A DNA stretch of 64,000 bases from Rhizophagus irregularis (Eukaryota; Glomeromycota; Glomeromycetes; Glomerales; Glomeraceae), in contig NC_089453.1 in assembly GCF_026210795.1 (NCBI RefSeq), forward strand, positions 1,986,501 through 2,050,500, in the 5' to 3' direction. Below the pieces are notes generated by a model. The model worked only from the letters and a program-made list of their open reading frames with translations, did not search any database and was not told the DNA's origin. Positions 11,936-22,305 of the stretch are shown in pieces. Made by a program: the position numbers and the translations under genes. Each line of letters begins with the position of its first letter. Positions within the stretch are counted from its first letter, which is position 1.

Positions 11936-13267
11936 TTGACAATAACTTCAATCTTAAGATGACTTCATTTTTTTCATTTCAACCTTATCGACCCTAATAT
12001 TAAATGTTGCTGTGTTAATATTCAAGTCAGTGAGAATAACAATACAAAAGAATTTCATGCACATTCAATAAATTTTACATTCTCGTTCTCCTTATTACAA
12101 AGGTACCTTTCATCTTGTTTTTATACAAAATTTATCCAGACAAGTCATAATGTACGCAATATCCGACATAATCAAGTATTAGGTATTAGAAATAGGGTTA
12201 AATATTTAGAGGTTGAAACTGGTTAAGCTCGTATTTGTTAATTTGACGCATGATTTAATCCAATAGCCAATCAGAATATATTGATGATTATAAATAAATA
12301 ATGTAAAAGAGTAAGAGAAACCATCTAAAAATGTTTTATTATATTCACTAAATATATATTGTATTATAACTACAAAAACGAACCTTAAAAATCAAAATAT
12401 TCTACAGTTTACAACAACCAGTAAAATGATGATTTCTGGGCAATTAACACTTAATCGTTTTATTGTCCTATTTTGTCTTGTTTATTATTTTGTTACGCAA
12501 ATTTTATAGTGATGACTGATGAGATTTGTAGATTTGTACCAGTTGTGAAAACTGATTAATTTAGCTATATTAAGCAAGCTCTAATTGATTAACTGATTAT
12601 CAATCAGTTTTGACTGAATAAAAATTCAGGTTCAGATGGTTTAAACCATCTTTTTACAACTCAAGAGATTTGAATAATGATTTTTTTATTGAAGGAAACT
12701 TTTCAATATGATTAATTATATAAAAAAGAGATATATTGGATTAAAAATTGCCCGCTAAACCAATAATATTATTAACTTCAAGCGTATATGTAATTATGTA
12801 TTGTTAGTATATATTATATAAATTTAGAAACATCAGCCACAATTTCAAATCACGTAAATCACGTCCAGTAATATTGTATTATTCAAAAAAAGTAAATAAT
12901 CATGAGACTATCATGAGTCATCTCTTTTGAAGAATTACTAATAATCAGTAACTATAGAAACAATATTGGAAAAAAAATTATGTTGATTATGACATAATTT
13001 TTATACTCTGACTATAACTAGAAAATTTATATAAAAGGCCTTTCCATCCACAAATTTTTTTAAAAAAAATTCTCTCTTCCTCTCTCCACAGCTGAGTAGC
13101 CAAAAAGACCATCAGTTTCTCCTTCTCTCCAGCAAAGTAAACAAAAAAAGCTATTCTTTATTTTATTCTCACTTTATATTTCCTAAGTAAAAGCTTTAAT
13201 TTTTAGCAATGACTTAAACATAAACCAAAGAAACAAAGCTTTTTTTGCAGAAGTAGACATAACCTAG
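11936..13267. other. Intergenic, no gene seen
   Basis: AT-rich sequence. 13060-13150 contains CT-rich strings and CCACAG-like words resembling a fungal promoter or splice region, but no open frame supports a gene. Short palindromes occur near 12550-12640. Confidence 0.35.
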
Positions 13268-14712
13268 GCAAAGAAAGTGGGTTGGGAGCGTGGGTTCATG
13301 TGTGTAGGTGGTGGTGTTTTAACTTTGTTTTTTTTTTCGTCTTTTTTTTTATTAGGCCTATCTTCTCTCTGCCAAGATTTTCTCTTTATTAGGTTTTCTC
13401 TTAGATCCCTATTTTTACGTCTTTCTTTAAGTATGTGGGTAAGGTGCACATATTTTATTAGAGAAGTTCTTGAAAAAGAGTGCGTATCAAGTATTAAAAA
13501 CGCGAAATTTTTTTTTTTTTGATGTTTATACTTTGTATTTGTTATCTGACCTCTTATCATTGGATTGTATTAATTTTTTTTTTATTTATCAGTTACAGCA
13601 CTATTTTGTATTGAAATACTGGATAACAGATGAAAGTTCTCTGAATGGAGCATTACTGATTTTCTAGAGAGTGTAAATGGCTCAAGAGACTTTAAAAGAG
13701 GTGTGTATTTTTTTATTTGCAAAGTGGGTAACTTCCTAAGTTAAAATTAGAACGGATAACTCATTTGAGTCGGGGAGTTCACAAATTTTACTTAGGAGGG
13801 TACTGGATTTGTTTGTTTGGGTTGGGTAAGGGTGAGCAAAGTGGGTAATTCCTTGAAATTACCTGCTTTTTCTTTTTTATTTTATTTTTATTTTTATTTT
13901 TTTTTATTCCCTTTTTTTCTTCTTTTTTTTATTATTATTTTTTTTATTTCTCTTGTTCACTTGATAACCAACTCAAGCAGATAAAATCCTACTTTGTTAT
14001 TAGTAAAGTCTGCTAATTTTAAAAGGAGGAATTAGCTATGTCTTCTTTATCATTAAATAAAAATTTAGCACACTATTAATAATTTTTACTCTCTCATAAT
14101 AGGTAAATGCAGATATTTACAATCACTGGTAGAATGAAAAAATTTCTTAAAGGAGTTTTTGAAAAAGAGTGTATATTAAATATTAAAAATGTGAATTTTT
14201 TTTTTTTTGATGTTTATACTTTATGTTTGTTATCTGGTGGTGTTTAACTTCTTTTTTTTCATCATCTTTTTTTTAGGTTTATCTTCTCTCTGTCAAGGTC
14301 TTCTCTTTATTAAGCCTTCTCTTAGGTCCCTTTCTTTGCGTCTTCCTTTAGGTATGTGAGTTGAGAGTATGGGTTAGGAGTGTGGGTTTGTGTGTTGTGT
14401 TTTAACTACATTTTTTTTTCGTCTTCTTTTTTTTTAGGTTACCTTCTGATTTGACTCTTTATTAGGTCTTCTCTTAGATCCATATGGATATGTGAAATAA
14501 TAAAAGTTTTAAGGAAGAGATACTAGTAAGAAATTCTATTAAGTACACTCATGTTTATGTATTCAAATTTTTCAAAATGTCCAGTTATTTCTTGTGTATA
14601 ATTTTCTAGGAATATGGTCATTATTCAAGTTTGACATATTTTGCTACTTATATATTCGTATTCTTTTGTTACGCAACCCACATACCTAAAGGAAGACGTA
14701 AAAATAGGAATA
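13268..14712. repeat. Dispersed local repeat family, three direct copies and one inverted piece
   Basis: A unit of about 170 bp (TGTTTTAAC, a T-run, CGTCTT, TTAGG, CTTCTCTCTGCCAAG, CTCTTAGATCC, then TATGTGGG) occurs at about 13270-13440, 14225-14360 and 14370-14490. A second module with TTGAAAAAGAGTG followed by GATGTTTATACTTT occurs at about 13468-13550 and 14150-14235. A short inverted copy (CCCACATACCTAAAGGAAGACGTA) lies at 14678-14712. T-runs create spurious open frames. The copies have diverged and no coding potential is shared. Confidence 0.6.
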
Positions 14713-15384
14713 TTTCATTTTCTTTCTCACATCATACATATGATCGAATATACTGAGAGATTTTATTAAATTTTTAATTTATACGTTCTAATGTTATGTC
14801 TTCTCTGTTAATTTGATAATAGATTTCTCAATTAATATCATAGATTTACAATATAATAAGAGAAATAATTATACAGAACAAAATATTACTAGTGTAACAA
14901 GTAACAAATAATATGCGATTTAATTTATATTTTATTTGGAAAAAAATGTATATAAATATTAACAGTCCAAGAAAATTAGTCCAATTGATTTAATTAAACA
15001 TTACGTGATCAAAAAAATCAAATCAATATTTAATTTATTCAAAGTCTATTTAGTCACAGAAGATAATACAGAAGATAATACATGTAAAATTATAATAATA
15101 TATAATATTTATACATGAAGTTGAAATTAATTTTGAGTATAATTAATAAAGAATTATATGATCGAAAATAATCAAAATCAATTTCAATCTTCATGTATAA
15201 TAATAAAAAAAAATTGATAATATAATGAAAAACAAATAACCACTCTTTCGTTAATTTAATAAAATAATTTAAATTGTTTCATTTTTACTTACCAACAAGA
15301 TAAAAATAATCATAAAACTAATTCATTGTCACTAAATTCTTGTATGGCTAATTAAGAAAATTGATACATTTAGTTACAAATTTA
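14713..15384. other. 3' flank of kinase gene, duplicated elsewhere
   Basis: No gene. About 14950-15240 is similar to 21280-21540 (shared words include TGTATATAAATATT and CATTACGTGAT). This shows that the kinase locus was copied together with its downstream flank. Confidence 0.5.
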
Positions 15385-17090
15385 TTACTTATTCAAAATA
15401 AAATATTTACTGTAATTAAGATAAATACCTTCTTCTTCAACAATATGATCTGTTATTTATAAAAATTTTAATATTAATTAATGCTAATATATCTTATTTT
15501 TTTAAAAAATAATTAAAAAATTACTATAATATACATACGCAAGTTTTCACTTTGTAATATTTCATTAATTTTGGTCGAATAATTGATCTTTCTACTTGTA
15601 TAGTAGGATTTTGGGTGATATTTAATTTCTGGTTCATTTTCTATAAATTGATATATATTTATAATAAAGTTATTATCATTTACAATGTAATGAAAATATT
15701 CTATTAATCTGAGAAAGTTATATTTACCAGGAACAGGTATTCTTTCTTCTTCATCTTCTTCAAATGGGTAGTTTTCAATTCTTTCTAAAAAGAACCATTT
15801 TAATTCTTCAGCAGTTGGCCTCTTTTTAGGATCATTATCCCAGCATCTTTTCATTATTTCAACATATTCAGGTATTGTTCCTTCCAAAATTTCTGGTCTT
15901 TTACCTTTACAAATCTCTAAAGAAAGTTCTAAATTATGAGGAATGTTATAAAATGCCGAAACTCCAGATGTCATCTCCCACATAATAATCCCAAAACTAT
16001 ATATATCAGAAGCTTTCGTATATGATTTACCACGTAAAACTTCTGGCGCTACGTATGGAAGAACTCCATACACATCATTTTTTCTATTAGGTTGATTAAC
16101 TGGTCTACATAATCCAAGATCACTAATTACTGTTACTTCATGATCAAAACAAAGTATATTTCCATTATGAAGGTCCCCATGGATTAAATTTAATTTATGA
16201 ATACCCTCAAGCTGTGCTGAAATTAAAAGTAAATTATGAAATTTATCATTTGGATTATGCTTTTTTATCAATAAATTATTTCTTAAATTACCATAAGGTA
16301 ATTTTGACATTACAATAATATAATTTAATGTATCTGGATCCTGTGTTATTCCATTTAATGGAACAAGAACAGAACCATTTGATCGTACTTCATGTTGACA
16401 TTGTAAATGTAATTTCCACTATATTTTAAAAAGAAAAAATTGGTTATTTTAATATTTGAATATTAAATAATTCGTTATATACAGTCTGTAACTTACCTCA
16501 TTTAAAAAATCCTCATCAATTTTTGATGAATCATTTAAACTTTTAAGTACTACATATTGACCATGTATTTCATCATTTTTAAGAGGATTTTTAATTTTTG
16601 GATTAATTGCATCTTCATAATCTTGTTCGTTAAGATCTTCAAATTCACGTTCCCATTCCTGTTTTTCATAATCCCATTTATCTATTAATCCATCTAACCA
16701 AATTGCTTTATAAATTTTACTAAATCCACCTTGAGCTAAGAAAACAATATTTTTTAATCTATTATAAGGAATCCATTCAAGTGATTCATATACATTCCTT
16801 GCATTTAATTGAGCTTCTTGAATAAATTTATCTATATGCATATTTCCACTAGTCCAATTATTAAAATTTTGTTGAAATTTCTTTGAATAACATTCTTTAC
16901 ACCAATCTTCAAATGTATTTGGTTGATTACATTCAGTACACAAACCAAATTCTTGATCAAATATTTGTTGTTCATAAATACCTAATTCACCATCTTCCTC
17001 ATTTAAATTGTTTAAATTATTTAATTCATCATTTAAATTATTTAAATTATTTTCTGTAACAATTTCATCTTTATTATTAATATCATCCAT
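15385..17090 (-). CDS. Tyrosine-kinase-like (TKL) protein kinase, four exons
   Basis: Exons 17090-16497, 16418-15728, 15640-15539 and 15449-15385 join in frame to 483 residues. The ATG at 17090 opens an Asn/Asp/Leu-rich leader, followed by a Cys4 ribbon (CTECNQPN, then WCKECYSKKFQQNF), the glycine loop GGFSKIYK, VVLK lysine K183, catalytic loop HGDLHNGN at 278-285, DLG at 298 and APE at 322-324. It is an intact active-type TKL kinase. Substrate and pathway are unknown; expansion of this family suggests signalling roles that vary between copies. Introns 1 and 2 match the paralog at 8378-10171 in position and phase, and exon 2 is 691 bases in both. The ORF reads through intron 2 without a stop, so a retained-intron form is possible. 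The last exon is the weakest call: a short further intron with acceptor near 15408 could be used instead. Confidence 0.83.
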
Positions 17091-17785
17091 TTTTTTTTTA
17101 AAAAAAAAAAGTTAAACAAGTTTTCAAGTATTTATAAAATTTTAAAATTACGCAATTAGAGTTTCAAATTGTACCAATCTGATACGAGCACAGTAAATCT
17201 TATTGGTTTAATAATCAATTCCAATCGGAGTTCCCCTCCGAATAAATTGTACGAATTTAGAAAATTTTGTTGATCCAAGAAATCTGATTGGGCGCAGTAA
17301 ATTTTCCTGCAAAATGTTGATCGCACTATATGACGTTAATCCTCATTGTGTCGCAGCAAAATTTCAGAGAAAAATTCTTAATATATAATATACTGTATAA
17401 TAACTTACTTTTAGATACTTTGCAAGTTTACTTAGGTAACAAAGTCCAAGTATTGAGTATCATTTTTGATTTAATTTGATTTTATCATTAAAACCATCTT
17501 GCAAGATGATAAATCAGTTTTATATAATGTACGATATTATAGTTATCCTTCCGAACTTTAACAAACTCTTAAGGCAGTTAATAATATATTTAGTATATGA
17601 TTTTAAATCCTATTCCACATATTCGACAGGAAAACGATCTGATACACATTCCAGCAGAACTAAAAAAGAAATTATAAATTGTGTAATAAAAAATTCAAAG
17701 AAATTAACAAAAAGAAAGCATTTTAAGTTTTCTTTAAAAATCAAGCCATTTAAAATATCCTTTTAAGCAAAGATGATAATGATCA
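17091..17785. other. Upstream region of the kinase gene
   Basis: No gene. 17150-17290 (for example CAGTAAATCTTATT and CCTCCGAATAAA) recurs at about 22105-22210 upstream of the decayed kinase copy, so promoter sequence was duplicated with the gene. Confidence 0.5.
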
Positions 17786-17865
17786 ATCTTGTTTCTTATA
17801 ATCCCATTTAACTATCCATCTAACAAAATTGCTTCATAAATAGCATAGTTTTACTTAGTGTTGAT
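17786..17865 (-). pseudogene. Short TKL kinase exon-1 fragment
   Basis: About 80 bases (TATAATCCCATTTAACTATCC and onwards) match the exon-1 region of the kinase at 16665-16730, which encodes the AIWLDGLIDKWDYE segment. It is out of context and not part of an open frame. Confidence 0.6.
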
Positions 17866-18334
17866 CAAGCCGATTTTATACTATTAAAAAAAGCGTGTTA
17901 AGTACAAGCCACCAAGATTTCAATCAATTTTGAAAAAGGTTATTTTATTTTTTCAAAAGCTTCTTATACTCGTCTCAAGTTACTATTTTTGTTTATATAT
18001 TCTTTACAAAAAGATTTAATAGACAAAAATTTTAGCTTCAAGGTGCTCATTGGACTTTCAAAGCGCTCATTATTTGCTGTAGCTCAGTTTGTACTTACAT
18101 TTCGTCAAACTCAGGAATAAATAGCCTGGCTTATTTCTTTACAAATTTACTTATACAATATAATGGTAAGTTAAAAAAATTTGGGGTTAATAAATTTTGT
18201 GTTTTCATGGTGTCTTGTTTTAGATCTCTAATATTAAAATTTCAATATAATATAGAATAATAATAAGTGTAATGAATCACGAAAGTATTATATTCAGGAA
18301 GGTAGAGGTTTTAAGAGAAAATTCTTATACTCCA

Positions 18335-18600
18335 GCCAGTGATTTATATATAGTCTTTCTATGATTATGTGGGAATTTTACATCTGAGTACCACCATTTA
18401 ATAATAGAGCACATGATCTTTAACTTAGTTTGAGTATTTGTTAAGGTGAACGTCCTGAAATTATTGAAAGTACACCACAATCAATGTTATGTAGATTTGA
18501 TGAAAAAGTGCCGGAATGAAGATCCACATCTTCTGAAGAAAAAATTATTGAAAAATGGATCATTCTTCCTTATGAAATGAAAATTGAAGAAATAAACTAT
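18335..18600 (+). pseudogene. TKL kinase C-lobe fragment
   Basis: Plus-strand frames give pieces of a kinase C-lobe: a SDLYI/LCGNFTS segment like SDIYSFGIIMWEMTSG, a CKGERPEI-like stretch (GTGAACGTCCTGAAATTATT), then VDLMKKCRNEDP and EEKIIEKWIILP. Frameshifts separate the pieces. The sequence differs enough from the two intact kinases to come from another subfamily member. Confidence 0.7.
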
Positions 18601-19150
18601 TAAAAATGCCAAACGGTAGTGGTAATATATAACAGATAAAGGAAATTACATAAACTGCAATAATGTGAATAATGTAGAGAAAATAACGTATATTTAGATC
18701 GATCAGATATTGTGTAGTTTCTTGTTTATGAATTTAGATGAAGAAAAATTTCCCAAAAATTATACTCTTCTTGGTATAAAGTATACAATGCTAGTATACA
18801 TCGAATCTTCGATGTAATGTAATCCAATCAAGTGAATAATTTCAACCCGATTCAAGTCTGTTCGTTAATTCTTATCGAAAAAACATTTATATAATTTTTG
18901 AATTATCAATGTTTAAGATACATATCAGTGTAAATAATCCAATAAAATTCTTTATTTATTTTTTGTAAAATATTTAATATACACTAAATCATTACCTACA
19001 CTAAATCATTACCAAAGTTTGAATTTCTGAATTTCTATCTAAAGAACAATAAATAGATTAATACAAGTTATTGTATACATGTAATCAACCATAATTTTAC
19101 TGCTTTAAAATAAAACCCTCTCAAAAAAAAAAAACCATATATTTTAAAAT
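18601..19150. other. Intergenic, no gene seen
   Basis: AT-rich, without recognisable features. The 3' region of the minus-strand F-box gene ends here. Confidence 0.4.
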
Positions 19151-20614
19151 TTAACTAATGAAATACGGACTTACATTAAATTCTTCATCACCAAAATCTG
19201 TAACTTTAAATTTCTTAATAACACCTAATTTAATATATTTATTAATTATTTCTATATTTTCATGATATGTATCTAAACTATTTGTATCATAATTAACAAT
19301 TATTAAAGAAATTGATCTTTGTGATTTAAAATTTAACCAACTTTTAAAAAAAGATTCTAATTCTTCTGGAAGTAATTTAAATCTTGCATCAAATAAATGA
19401 TATAATATTAATTCATAAAGATTATTTTGAGAATATTTTAAAATCATTTCTAATGCTTCTTTTTCACTTAAATATTCATCACCACACCAAATTTTAATAC
19501 TTTCTAAATTTTTACAATTATTAAAAATTAATTTTAATGTTTCCAATTCATTATTTTTAATACCAGTAGAAAGTTTTAAAAGATTTGGACAAAATTTAGT
19601 GATAGCTAAATTTAAAGAATTATCACCACAACCTGAATATTCACATACATAAAGTTCTTTCAAATTTTTTCCATTATTTTCTAAGAAATTTATTAATAAT
19701 TCAAATTTTGGACGAGTATGTTGTAATTTTAAAATTCTTAAATTTGGAAAAACAACATATCTTAAGATTTCAAAATCTTCAAAATTTTCACTTAAATTAA
19801 AAGATAATTGAAGTTCTTTTAAATTTTTAAAATTAATAATAAATGATAAAGAAATACAATGATAACCTCCAAGAAGATCTAATTTGATTAAAGTATTAGG
19901 AAGTTTTGACATTAATAATTGAATTGTATTCATAAATTCTTTATCTGTAAAATAATAAAATAACTCTATACCAAAATATTTCAAATTTTTTTGAGAAGAA
20001 ATTAAATCTTCCAATCCATTCGAAATAATACCTTCAATTTTTATATTAAGTGATTGTATATTATAACAAATTTGAGATAAATGATAAAAAAATTCGGAAG
20101 AAATATTTGAATTACAACGTAATTCTGTAAGATTTTTTAAACAATCTTTTGCTCCAGGGTATAAAGTAAAAGTTATATTTGAATAATATAAAAAAACTAA
20201 ACTTTTTAAAGAAGAAATTTGATTCATAAACATTTTAAATATTTCTTGAACTACTATAATATATTTATTATTATAAAGACCTTGTGATGAAAAATTTTGT
20301 TGATTTCTAAGAAGTTCACCAATTTTATAATGAACTAAATTAATTGATAATACTTTACAAAATGATGCATAATTGAAAATAGGAGTTTTTGAATTTAATG
20401 TTGAAATAAAAATTCCATTTTCATATAAAATTTCTTTTGACTTGTTTGGAAGACAAGAAATTAAAGTATTATAATTACAAACATTTCTCCAAAAAATTCT
20501 TACTGCAATTTCACACCAAAAACGATTAACTAATATACATGAATACAAAGTAAATTTATCATCTTCCAAATATTCTAAAATCTCATACAAACAATCTGCG
20601 GTAAGTTGAGTCAT
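19151..20614 (-). CDS. F-box protein with leucine-rich repeats
   Basis: One uninterrupted frame of 487 codons. An F-box lies at residues 3-45 (LTADCLYEILEYLEDD, then LYSCILVNRFWCEIAVRIFW). The rest is irregular leucine-rich repeats (SLKSLVFLYYSN, NLTELRCNSN, NLKELQLSFN, NLRILKLQHT, NLKELYVCEY, NLESIKIWCG). F-box proteins link substrates to SCF ubiquitin ligases through Skp1, with the LRR part normally choosing the substrate, which is unknown here. This is a very large family in arbuscular mycorrhizal fungi. A GTAAGT close to the stop codon could be a donor for a further small exon, so the C-terminus may differ. A decayed copy lies at 10850-11330. Confidence 0.85.
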   Translation of the reverse strand: MTQLTADCLYEILEYLEDDKFTLYSCILVNRFWCEIAVRIFWRNVCNYNTLISCLPNKSKEILYENGIFISTLNSKTPIFNYASFCKVLSINLVHYKIGELLRNQQNFSSQGLYNNKYIIVVQEIFKMFMNQISSLKSLVFLYYSNITFTLYPGAKDCLKNLTELRCNSNISSEFFYHLSQICYNIQSLNIKIEGIISNGLEDLISSQKNLKYFGIELFYYFTDKEFMNTIQLLMSKLPNTLIKLDLLGGYHCISLSFIINFKNLKELQLSFNLSENFEDFEILRYVVFPNLRILKLQHTRPKFELLINFLENNGKNLKELYVCEYSGCGDNSLNLAITKFCPNLLKLSTGIKNNELETLKLIFNNCKNLESIKIWCGDEYLSEKEALEMILKYSQNNLYELILYHLFDARFKLLPEELESFFKSWLNFKSQRSISLIIVNYDTNSLDTYHENIEIINKYIKLGVIKKFKVTDFGDEEFNVSPYFIS

Positions 20615-21279
20615 TGTTTTTAAGAAAAAGGTAGGTTTAAAATTTTATAAAATTTTAAAAAAATTTTGTTTAACCGTTTATTTTTATGATTTGCTTTGTG
20701 TTACAAAGATCAAGGTCATATGATCCTACTATTTTTGGTTATAAAATTTGCAAATTTTTGGTTGCATGATTATCATGTGATGAAATTAAAATGGATGATT
20801 TTCAAAATAACTTTTAAAGCCCTATTTGTGTGAGAATTATGATAATCGAAATTTATTCTAAGACAATTTTATTAAATTGAGCAAAGAAACAAAATAATAC
20901 TAGTAATAGATAATATTTTATAAAATTATGACAAGATGAAGATGAAGAAGTTTATATGGGAAATCATAGACCTATTCGAACACATACTGAGATGGAAACT
21001 ACAGAAATTGGATGTCAATCTTGAACAAATAAAACCATATTACTTGGAGAGAATTTTTCCAAGTATAATCAAATTAATAAAGAAGACACAAATGTAAACA
21101 TTAGAACGTACAAAATTAAAAATTTAATAAAACCTCTTCCAGTAAAAAGTGAGAAAAAAAATTTACTATTTTAACAAACGCGAAAGTGACTATAAAAAAA
21201 AAGAATAATTATTCATGCGGAAAAACCGAAAAAAAACTAAATAAAAAATATGCCTTGATGATTTGAAGTAACAAATAAT
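20615..21279. other. Upstream region of the F-box gene
   Basis: No gene recognised. 20930-21030 has a short Glu/Asp-rich plus-strand reading with no family signature. Confidence 0.35.
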
Positions 21280-22250
21280 ATGTACAGAAAAAAATGTATA
21301 TAAATATTTAATAGTCCAAGTAAATTAGTCCAAGTGTATACAACTTACTCGCGTTTAATTTATCACAAACAGTAGTTTGATTTAATTCAAGTAAACATTA
21401 CGTGATTTAAAAAAGGATGATAAATACATGTACTGACAATATACCATGAATTGAAATTAATTTTGAATATAATTAATAAAGATTAAAATAATCAAAATCA
21501 ATTCCATCTTAATGTATAATAATAAAAAAATAAAAAAACAAATAACCACTTCGATAAATTTATACTTATTCAAAATAAAGTTTTTAATCAAGGTAAATAC
21601 TTTCTTCTTCTTCAACAATACAGTCTGTTATTTATAAAAATTTAATATTAATTAATGATAATATATCACTACTATAATATACATACATAAGTTTTCACTT
21701 TAACATTTTATTAATCACCTTGAGCTAAGAAAACAATATTTTTAGTCTATCATTCAAGTGACTCTATACACTCTTTGCATTTAATTGAGCTTCTTGAATA
21801 AATTTATCTATATGTATATTTCTATTGGTCCAATTATTAAAATTTGTTAGAATTTTTTAGAATAACATTCTTTACACCAATCTTAAATATATTTGGTTAA
21901 TTAAATTCAGGGCATAAACAAAATTCTTGATTAAATATGTGTAGTTCATAAATGCCTAAATTATCATCTTCTTCATTTAAATTATTTGATTCATCATTTA
22001 AATTATTTTCTGTAACGACCTTATTATTATTAATTAATATCATCCATCTTTTGAAAAGTTTAAACAAGAATCATAAATTTTCTAATCTAATTAAGAAATT
22101 TGATATAGGCATAGTAAATCTTATTAGTTTTATAAAGACCTTTATAAAAAATTACGCATTCTAATCAGAGTTTTCCTCCGAATAAAGAATAAATTAATTG
22201 CACCAATTTAGAAATTTTTTTATCCGCAGTAAATCGTAACCTGAAACGTG
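21280..22250 (-). pseudogene. Copied kinase locus with the catalytic domain deleted
   Basis: Three blocks are collinear with the kinase locus at 15385-17090: 21280-21700 with its 3' flank and last exons, 21715-22050 with its first exon (Cys ribbon and leader), and 22060-22230 with its promoter. The whole kinase core is missing at about 21700-21715. Frameshifts disrupt the rest. It is a segmental copy with an internal deletion; introns and flanks are kept, so it is not a retrocopy. Confidence 0.75.
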
Positions 22251-22305
22251 ACTTTCCATCACCGGTGTTGCTCCACATCACTTGCAAAATCCTATTTATC
22301 ACACA

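Noticed and set aside
13264-13560. Overlapping open frames on both strands
   Set aside because: They come from the T-run repeat family, have biased low-complexity content and recur as repeats at 14.2-14.5 kb.
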